A DNA stretch of 64,000 nucleotides, from positions 4,281,661 to 4,345,660 of the forward strand of contig OZ026600.1 in assembly GCA_964020085.1 (NCBI GenBank). Reading direction: 5' to 3'. Made by a program: the position numbers and the translations under genes. The notes under the pieces were generated by a model that was given only the letters and a program-made list of their open reading frames with translations, searched no databases and was not told the DNA's origin. Every line of letters begins with the position of its first letter. The stretch's first letter is position 1. Below are positions 62,301 to 64,000 of the stretch, one piece after another. Source of the DNA: Micromussa lordhowensis (taxonomy: Eukaryota > Cnidaria > Anthozoa > Scleractinia > Lobophylliidae).

Positions 62301-64000
62301 TCTTTCCGTCTGAGTGGTACAATGGACAACAAGTCGATTTAGAGGAAGGTTTCCTAAGTAGTGGATATCCCTTTCTCGTGGGCATGCCTAGACTCAGACA
62401 GATCAGAGTGCAGCCAGGTACATGTAAGACTATGCATCGTGCGTAATGTGGACATTGCCCAACATATATAACAAACAAGCAGTGCTTAACTTACAGCATG
62501 ATAAAAAGCCCTCCTCATTGTGATTATGACGCCATTAGTTTGGTACTGCAATGTAACTAGTAACTGCATTGTGTTTACCTCGGTCTGCCAGCAGATTGGG
62601 AGTAACGTCTCTTTTTAAACCAGATGTAAGCCCTGTTCTTAGTGATTAGCAGCCCTTTCATATAAACCATCCAGTTGGCCTTTAGTATATATAAACTTCC
62701 CGATCAGTTTTGAGTCAAGCCTCCTTCCGCATTCCTTGAAACTTGACTACTTGAAAGCCTTTCCCCGTCCCTTGGTCCAAATAACCATAATTTTTGGTTA
62801 CATTTTCCTTCCGTACAAAACAATTTTGTAAGCCTCTTGTTTTAACAGCACCAGAAGAGTATTTTAAAGAAGAAACGCTTTAATGCCAAAGAGATCTTAA
62901 CCCTCGGGTTACATCTGTCAACTGAGTATGGACACACAAATTACGACATACTTATACATGTTCCTATTCATGCATGCACATTCTTATACATTGTTTACAT
63001 AAGTTAGCACATTATCACAACTCTCGTGCTGTTCATATCTCCAAATCACATTATTGTTTCCTTTTGCGATACTTGTTTATGCTCACCATATGATTCAAGT
63101 TGTATGAATAAGCAGTCGTGTCTAAATGATCGCCAAAACTGCCGTAACACAGAATTATTGCTTTGCAGAGGCATGCCAAGTTGACGATTACTTGTTAGTG
63201 CAGCGATGCTTACCTTATTACGGTTCCCGATCTGAAGATAAGACCGCTTATAACCTTCGTGATTGGACACCCGTCGATAATATCACCGAATTCGAGGTGT
63301 CATTTAAGCTAGATGATTTGTGTCCCAAGCCTTGGAGGTACCGGACCGCAGATTCATTAGAAACTCTATCTTTTCACGGTTATTACGCCATCTATGACGG
63401 TGGGGGTTATGTTGCTGATCTTGGATATAACGCTGAATCAGCGCTGGGAGTCATACAAGATCTGGAAAACAATAGCTGGATTGACGATAGAACCTTCGCT
63501 GTGTTTATCGAGTTCACAGTCTACGAACCTTCAAGCACACTCTTCAGTGCGGGCAAGTACCTCTATGAGAGGTACCCAACGGGAGGCACCAAAACAACTG
63601 GTACAATTGAGACTCTGATGATTTATTACCCGATAGATCCCAGCTATAGGTCTTTCTATTTAGTTTGTCAACTTCTTTTTATTTTCTTGATATTTGGGCT
63701 ATTCGTCATGGAGATTGTTAAGCTATATTTTCAAGGATGTAGATATTTCACTCACTTCTGGAACTTGGTGGATATTCTCCAAATTGGTAGCGCTATGGCT
63801 GCGATTGTTTCTTATTTCTTCAAGGCAAAATACACCAGTGATTTTGTCCGAAGAGTGAGAAAAAACCCTTTCGACACGTCCAGTTCAGATCATATAGTGC
63901 AGTGGTGCGATCTCGAAATATGGCTGCTGTCTTTCGTGGCTTTTCTGGTGACAATAAAAACGCTGAGGTTGCTAAAATTCAACGATCATATCTGCCACTT
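38306..64000 (+). CDS. Gene 2: polycystin-1-like receptor-channel paralog (partial at right edge)
   Basis: The exons are 38306-38393, 38491-38846, 48816-48957, 49386-49501, 49975-50033, 50707-50858, 51454-52132, 52948-53551, 53709-53879, 54169-54219, 55859-55984, 57260-57457, 58004-58298, 58612-59345, 59704-59940, 60452-61729, 62243-62417 and 63169 to beyond 64000. All phases agree, giving 2,097 complete codons before the window ends. Domain order equals gene 1: signal peptide, F5/8C, SEA, REJ, GAIN/GPS, TM1, PLAT, TM2-TM6, polycystin extracellular domain and the first channel helices. The pore, S6 and tail lie outside. Identical exon lengths and equal 73-residue spacing between RQKR and the GPS cut show a tandem duplication. 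The start exon could instead be 34588-34712. Confidence 0.85.
38491..38846 (+). CDS. Gene 2 exon 2: F5/8 type C domain, N-terminal part
   Basis: The acceptor is TTCCCCCCAG and the donor is AAG|GTAAGC, phase 1 to phase 0. It encodes VNCRSPLGMESGAIPDSDLS, FDGDFNTYGPQRARLNL, then WIMVKLRNETVITGVSTQGY. These are the conserved opening cysteine, LGM and V-I-TGV-TQG elements. The next intron is 9,969 bp long because of the retrotransposon and satellite within it. Confidence 0.9.
38847..40090. other. Gene 2 intron 2, left part: no recognised feature
   Basis: AT-rich intronic DNA before the tandem-repeat array. No gene or recognisable element. Confidence 0.5.
40091..40411 (+). repeat. Tandem-repeat array, left part (about 167-bp unit)
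   Basis: Units marked by GCCAAAGATGCAGATGCATT start near 40102 and 40270; the next begins in the flank split by the retrotransposon. Each also carries a GCTTCGGGTTGATAATC-like block and TTTTCCCCAACATAG. The array resumes at 46373. Confidence 0.8.
40411..40483 (-). repeat. Retrotransposon split direct repeat B2
   Basis: This 72-bp sequence is the same as B1 at 40738-40809, both beginning TAGTATTCTATTCACATAC and ending GATTGATCAGCG. Confidence 0.9.
40486..40514. repeat. Perfect 13-bp hairpin between A2 and B2
   Basis: CTAAGCCAAGCTG, loop GGA, CAGCTTGGCTTAG. It lies in the 84-bp stretch specific to the A2-B2 interval of the element. Confidence 0.85.
40568..40741 (-). repeat. Retrotransposon split direct repeat A2
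   Basis: 174 bp matching A1 (46199-46372) with a single difference (A at 40620, G at 46250). Confidence 0.92.
40738..40809 (-). repeat. Retrotransposon split direct repeat B1
   Basis: Same 72-bp sequence as B2. It overlaps A2 by the TAGT at 40738-40741, which is the circle-junction core. Confidence 0.9.
41092..42411 (-). pseudogene. Retrotransposon tyrosine recombinase, split by one in-frame stop
   Basis: The upstream part (42411-41929) has a zinc-ribbon-like CPTCGHTN...FCQRCGY at its start and a core-binding region. The catalytic part (41886-41092) has R in SGDRPGDL, HGFRSG (the H-x-x-R box), EHVGWARRHT and the tyrosine in ALYYLQLAK. TAG at 41926-41928 interrupts the frame between GRDGE and DKRLGLGNP. 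The two parts are in the same frame with no indel. This enzyme would integrate a circular DNA intermediate. The copy is probably inactive unless the stop is read through. Confidence 0.85.
42630..44350 (-). CDS. Retrotransposon reverse transcriptase-RNase H
   Basis: This open frame of about 570 codons opens just after a stop, with no convincing ATG, so it may be made by frameshift or splicing from gag. The RT part has LCHDARYLNLW, LDDKSGYDHILL, YNTLPFGWK and the active-site LLYIDDR (YIDD box). The RNase H part has SVATDAS, AAKEATAV, FVDNKAVVEAW and NPADAPSR, giving the D-E-D-D residues. No stop or frameshift was seen. DIRS-order RT copies an RNA template into a circular DNA. Confidence 0.9.
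44832..45242 (-). CDS. Retrotransposon gag-like protein with zinc knuckle
   Basis: This frame has a helical region (EFNKYEVLEMLETLYNKAAD) and a CCHC zinc knuckle CYFCHRRGHIKADC, followed by a lysine-rich end. It would be the RNA-binding particle protein of the element. The N-terminal part is probably upstream in another exon or frame (45967-46233). Confidence 0.7.
   Translation of the reverse strand: MFLCPLTEFNKYEVLEMLETLYNKAADRNHDRKNYYRLVHQSAREKVELSKDHFNDLVMRLLGDEDHERVLDIVSKVEKKSNRKKSLANDNRGAGVARPSRLFSLRCYFCHRRGHIKADCPDLKSKQRKADLKSDK
45412..45830 (-). repeat. Tandem repeats inside the retrotransposon
   Basis: Four copies of a block with AAGCGAGTCCACGGCGTTCC start at 45412, 45488, 45631 and 45767. 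Intervening CACCGCCGAACAA-TCGGCCAC and ACCATCCAACGACCACAA blocks repeat too. They lie between the two gag-region frames. Confidence 0.8.
45967..46233 (-). CDS. Retrotransposon N-terminal gag frame
   Basis: 88 codons opening within repeat A1. It has a D-rich start (RYDPRDFLDDFLMAEDQPPE) and then a VVNPPV-type repeat. No known domain. The position suggests the start of the gag reading frame. Confidence 0.5.
   Translation of the reverse strand: MLSFSAEPRRGGLFSFGRYDPRDFLDDFLMAEDQPPEPNVQLLVDPVEPVVNPPVVNPLVVNPPVANPPDGNQNVNVAQPQELEVVLF
46199..46372 (-). repeat. Retrotransposon split direct repeat A1
   Basis: 174 bp, one mismatch to A2. This is the 5' end of the element as it is transcribed on the minus strand. 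Confidence 0.92.
46373..47345 (+). repeat. Tandem-repeat array, right part
   Basis: Seven further diverging copies begin near 46393, 46555, 46677, 46850, 46943, 47083 and 47243, each with GATGCATTTG, TTATAATGAA and CAGTTTTA-like words. The spacing is 162 bp at first and then irregular at about 90-170 bp. The copy next to the retrotransposon completes the unit broken at 40411. Confidence 0.8.
47346..48815. other. Gene 2 intron 2, right part
   Basis: No gene supported. At 48034-48180 there is a fragment starting CAGTCGAACCCCTATTAAG with repeated AAGTGGCCATC and AAGCGGCC words, similar in its tip to the MITE at 10212-10658. Confidence 0.4.
48816..48957 (+). CDS. Gene 2 exon 3: F5/8 type C domain, C-terminal part
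   Basis: The acceptor is TTTGTTTATAG and the donor is CTG|GTAACT, phase 0 to phase 1. It encodes KFRGNFDSDGVTHHNVPLPV, then LPLDWNNNAGLRMELYGCAP. Like gene 1 it is 142 nt and ends in MELYGC. The next intron is 428 bp with nothing recognised. Confidence 0.9.
49386..49501 (+). CDS. Gene 2 exon 4: SEA-type module, first part
   Basis: The acceptor is AATTTACAG and the donor is GAG|GTAAAT, phase 1 to phase 0. It encodes YFFLARLKIADPGAFFTLAF, then SSNDYQTWSADITAE, parallel to gene 1 exon 4. Confidence 0.8.
49603..49760 (+). repeat. tRNA-derived SINE, copy 1
   Basis: The head carries an A-box-like GGTGGCCTCACGGTTAG and a B box GGTTCGATCCC. The body has TTGTGTTCTTGAGCAAGACAC and GTGTATAAATGGGTACC. 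It shares these with the copies at 50150 and 56398. The 3' body is cut short. Confidence 0.85.
49975..50033 (+). CDS. Gene 2 exon 5: SEA-type module, middle
   Basis: 59 nt, acceptor CCCTTATTAG and donor TCG|GTAAGT, phase 0 to phase 2. It encodes IQHLIGNVPGFLRVKLRRF. Exactly the size and phases of gene 1 exon 5. Confidence 0.8.
50150..50403 (+). repeat. tRNA-derived SINE, copy 2
   Basis: Same family and orientation as copy 1, with the body extended through AACTTAATGCTGGGGGTAAC and AAGCTCCGGCCTGA. In gene 2 intron 5. Confidence 0.85.
50707..50858 (+). CDS. Gene 2 exon 6: SEA-type module, end
   Basis: The acceptor is TGTTATATCAG and the donor is CCAG|GCAAGT, a GC-type donor, phase 2 to phase 1. 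It encodes RLGSDSVRALVLAEVEIHCI, then AGKLENSVVPTDSIFHTDV. A GT donor with matching phase is not present near the homologous point. Confidence 0.75.
51109..51257 (-). repeat. tRNA-derived SINE of a second family
   Basis: On the minus strand it begins GAGGAAGCAACCTGGCCGAG with an A-box TGGCCGAGTGG and a B box GGTTCGAGTCCC. Its body ends with CCAACTGG/CCGGAGGCAGACC in plus-strand terms. In gene 2 intron 6. Confidence 0.8.
51454..52132 (+). CDS. Gene 2 exon 7: REJ region, first half
   Basis: The acceptor is TCTCTTCAG and the donor is CAG|GTGAGA, phase 1 to phase 2. It encodes SSCFFPDVDILLNG, then VAKIEGPAKAARGIGEISLD, ASKSHDPDRF and LSFTWFCKS, the REJ ASxSxDPD and W-x-C pattern. The intron after it (52133-52947) shows nothing specific. 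Confidence 0.87.
52948..53551 (+). CDS. Gene 2 exon 8: REJ region, second half, plus linker
   Basis: The acceptor is TTTACCCAAG and the donor is AAG|GTAGGC, phase 2 to phase 0. It begins RCRANCGKKV, has SGCFVMPNEGYAVETIFNIT, CSGWSDEDKPLKYEFRYNTS, and ends VYVKDSLGDLTISSVSVK. It equals gene 1 exons 8 and 9 fused (604 nt against 586 nt). Confidence 0.9.
53709..53879 (+). CDS. Gene 2 exon 9: GAIN helical start
   Basis: The acceptor is ATCGTTTAG and the donor is GAG|GTTAGG, phase 0. It encodes VKDKYSEDVARTLDKIANN, then TNKPTEAFDVAISVLSLVE. The donor is weaker than others in the gene. Confidence 0.8.
54169..54219 (+). CDS. Gene 2 exon 10: 51-nt micro-exon
   Basis: The acceptor is GTTGCTAG and the donor is AAA|GTCAGT, phase 0. 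It encodes GEDDNDQLAISKEKVRK. The acidic GEDDND resembles the end of gene 1 exon 10 (ADVGNDDKQA). It could be skipped without a frame change. The intron that follows (54220-55858) holds two MITE-like pieces. Confidence 0.55.
54537..54908. repeat. Probable non-autonomous DNA element in gene 2 intron 10
   Basis: ACCCTGGTCAAACGG at the left is echoed by an inverted CCGTTTTGCCAGGGC at the right, both followed inwards by GCAAGT-rich DNA. The interior repeats ACTTGCG and CGCAAGT words. No clear target duplication. Confidence 0.4.
55400..55582. repeat. 183-bp hairpin MITE in gene 2 intron 10
   Basis: GGGTTAGAGACTGTT pairs with AACAGTCTCTAACCC at the ends. Inner arms TGTTTTCAAATACACGC and TTACTGTACAATGAA pair with their complements, giving stems of about 70 bp. 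Confidence 0.8.
55859..55984 (+). CDS. Gene 2 exon 11: GAIN helical subdomain
   Basis: The acceptor is CATGTTTAG and the donor is CAG|GTACTG, phase 0, 42 codons as in gene 1. It encodes LKDNIIDELSRIKIDSKELI, then STAVAMATKERDEISQESQ. Confidence 0.85.
56398..56690 (+). repeat. tRNA-derived SINE, copy 3 (longest)
   Basis: Head GGAGGCGCGGTGGCCTCATG with B box GGTTCGAGCTC, then the shared body through GACTAGCATCACATCCAGG, GGAGTAGGAATACTCC and GGCCTGATGGGCC. In gene 2 intron 11. Confidence 0.85.
57260..57457 (+). CDS. Gene 2 exon 12: GAIN helical subdomain
   Basis: The acceptor is GATACTCAG and the donor is AAG|GTATTG, phase 0. It encodes EKALERLDEATDFLSKLMDN, then KVSKNLLLGLGNILNISSQD. Parallel to gene 1 exon 12, with a shorter acidic loop. 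Confidence 0.85.
57630..57945 (+). repeat. Degenerate CACTGCA/CTGCACT simple repeat
   Basis: The words GCACTGCAGTGCA, TGCACTGGGCTGCACTA and similar recur throughout this part of gene 2 intron 12, with decaying spacing. Confidence 0.7.
58004..58298 (+). CDS. Gene 2 exon 13: GAIN domain, start of beta subdomain
   Basis: The acceptor is TCTATCACAG and the donor is GAG|GTAAAT, phase 0 to phase 1. It encodes SKKIAQNALKTIWKLRDCLV, then KTKFTLPSYKGIF and IVLFKGNPYTWHISAFR. It continues past the point where gene 1 has an intron. Confidence 0.88.
58612..59345 (+). CDS. Gene 2 exon 14: GAIN beta subdomain, furin-type site and first half of GPS
   Basis: The acceptor is TGTTTTTTAG and the donor is AAG|GTGAGA, phase 1 to phase 0. 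It encodes VSSWVVDVVLQTEE, GLKKPVHLYIP, then CDSRSGRQKRSCIGVKDPP. RQKR is at 59166-59177. The linker PPPPPTPVP follows, then NYTLSVTIGSCFYWSEDKEQ and W-TDEGC, the first half of the GPS. Confidence 0.92.
59704..59940 (+). CDS. Gene 2 exon 15: second half of GPS and TM1
   Basis: The acceptor is TTCTTTCTAG and the donor is AAG|GTTAGT, phase 0, 237 nt as in gene 1. SGSIHCLCNHLSAFGGDFFV closes the GPS with the cut after HL. TM1 is FVVLATVCSMLLVYTIGLIF with TRRADRR after it. Confidence 0.93.
60452..61729 (+). CDS. Gene 2 exon 16: PLAT domain and TM2-TM6
   Basis: The acceptor is TGATTTCTTTCAG and the donor is AAG|GTAGGT, phase 0, 426 codons. PLAT runs through VQTGMWVGSGTTANVGIIIY, KIKVWHDNSGESPGWFLRDF and FLANRWLAVEKGRGE. 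Membrane segments include CCMSVFFLAMITNAMFYDFG, IQSAMIALPVNVFIATIF, FIYIAWIMCIPAILSSAFF and FLFFILLLFVVCYGNR. The length fits the gene 1 exon (430 codons). Confidence 0.93.
61750..62020 (+). repeat. Degenerate (TCAG)n-type tetranucleotide repeat
   Basis: Dozens of CAGT, GTCA and TCGG words in gene 2 intron 16, starting directly after the donor of exon 16. Confidence 0.85.
62243..62417 (+). CDS. Gene 2 exon 17: start of polycystin extracellular domain
   Basis: The acceptor is TTCCAACAG and the donor is CAG|GTACAT, phase 0 to phase 1. It encodes RVNSTATFWNWTRQKLVPGL, WYNGQQVDLEEGF, then FLVGMPRLRQIRVQP, the polycystin G-x-PR-RQ-R signature. The intron after it (62418-63168) is featureless. Confidence 0.93.
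63169..64000 (+). CDS. Gene 2 exon 18 (cut by window end): polycystin domain and S2-S4
   Basis: The acceptor is TGCTTTGCAG, phase 1. The frame stays open to the last base. It encodes EACQVDDYLLVQRCLPYYG, LCPKPWRYRTA, YYAIYDGGGYVADLGYN, then S2 (LLFIFLIFGLFVMEIVKLYF), S3 (FWNLVDILQIGSAMAAIVSY) and S4 (SFVAFLVTIKTLRLLKF). S5, pore, S6 and tail lie beyond the window. The PKD family layout is the same as in gene 1 exon 18. Confidence 0.93.

Overview
This window looks like part of a cnidarian nuclear genome, most likely a stony coral. The evidence is AT-rich DNA with phased GT-AG introns, metazoan polycystin genes whose N-terminal modules resemble marine-invertebrate REJ proteins, and SINE, Harbinger-type and tyrosine-recombinase retrotransposon families of the kind I know from coral genomes. 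The organism is an inference; no rRNA or mitochondrial marker is present.

Two large plus-strand genes fill the window head to tail. Both encode polycystin-1-like receptor-channels with the same order of domains: signal peptide, F5/8C (discoidin), SEA, REJ region, GAIN domain with GPS, TM1, PLAT, TM2-TM6, polycystin (TOP) extracellular domain, and the channel helices. Gene 1 (168-24383) can be assembled from 18 exons whose phases agree throughout, giving 7,080 nt or 2,359 codons plus stop. Gene 2 (coding from 38306, or alternatively 34634) runs off the right edge in its 18th exon. The genes are diverged tandem paralogs. Several exons have identical lengths (142, 59, 126 and 237 nt), but three introns are discordant.

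Layout: 168-258, signal-peptide exon of gene 1. 259-6658, its first intron, holding a complete Harbinger DNA transposon (1764-5183) with transposase and Myb-like ORFs, and a 397-bp TAA-flanked MITE (6062-6458). 6659-24383, exons 2-18 with small MITEs in the introns. 24384-38305, intergenic or 5' region with a 2.25-kb near-perfect palindrome flanked by TTAA (25676-27925), a possible promoter and untranslated exon (about 29340-29520) and a candidate alternative signal-peptide exon (34588-34712). 38306-64000, gene 2. Its 10-kb second intron carries a tandem-repeat array interrupted by a 5.96-kb Ngaro/PAT-type tyrosine-recombinase retrotransposon on the minus strand. Its later introns carry tRNA-derived SINEs.

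Both proteins probably act as large surface receptors. The ectodomain would be cut at the GPS (after HL, before SAFGGDFF). It may also be cut by a furin-like protease at an RQKR site held inside a conserved CX10C loop exactly 73 residues upstream of the GPS cut. The C-terminal half would form a polycystin channel subunit. Splice sites were placed by eye and by frame agreement between paralogs; no transcript data were available.
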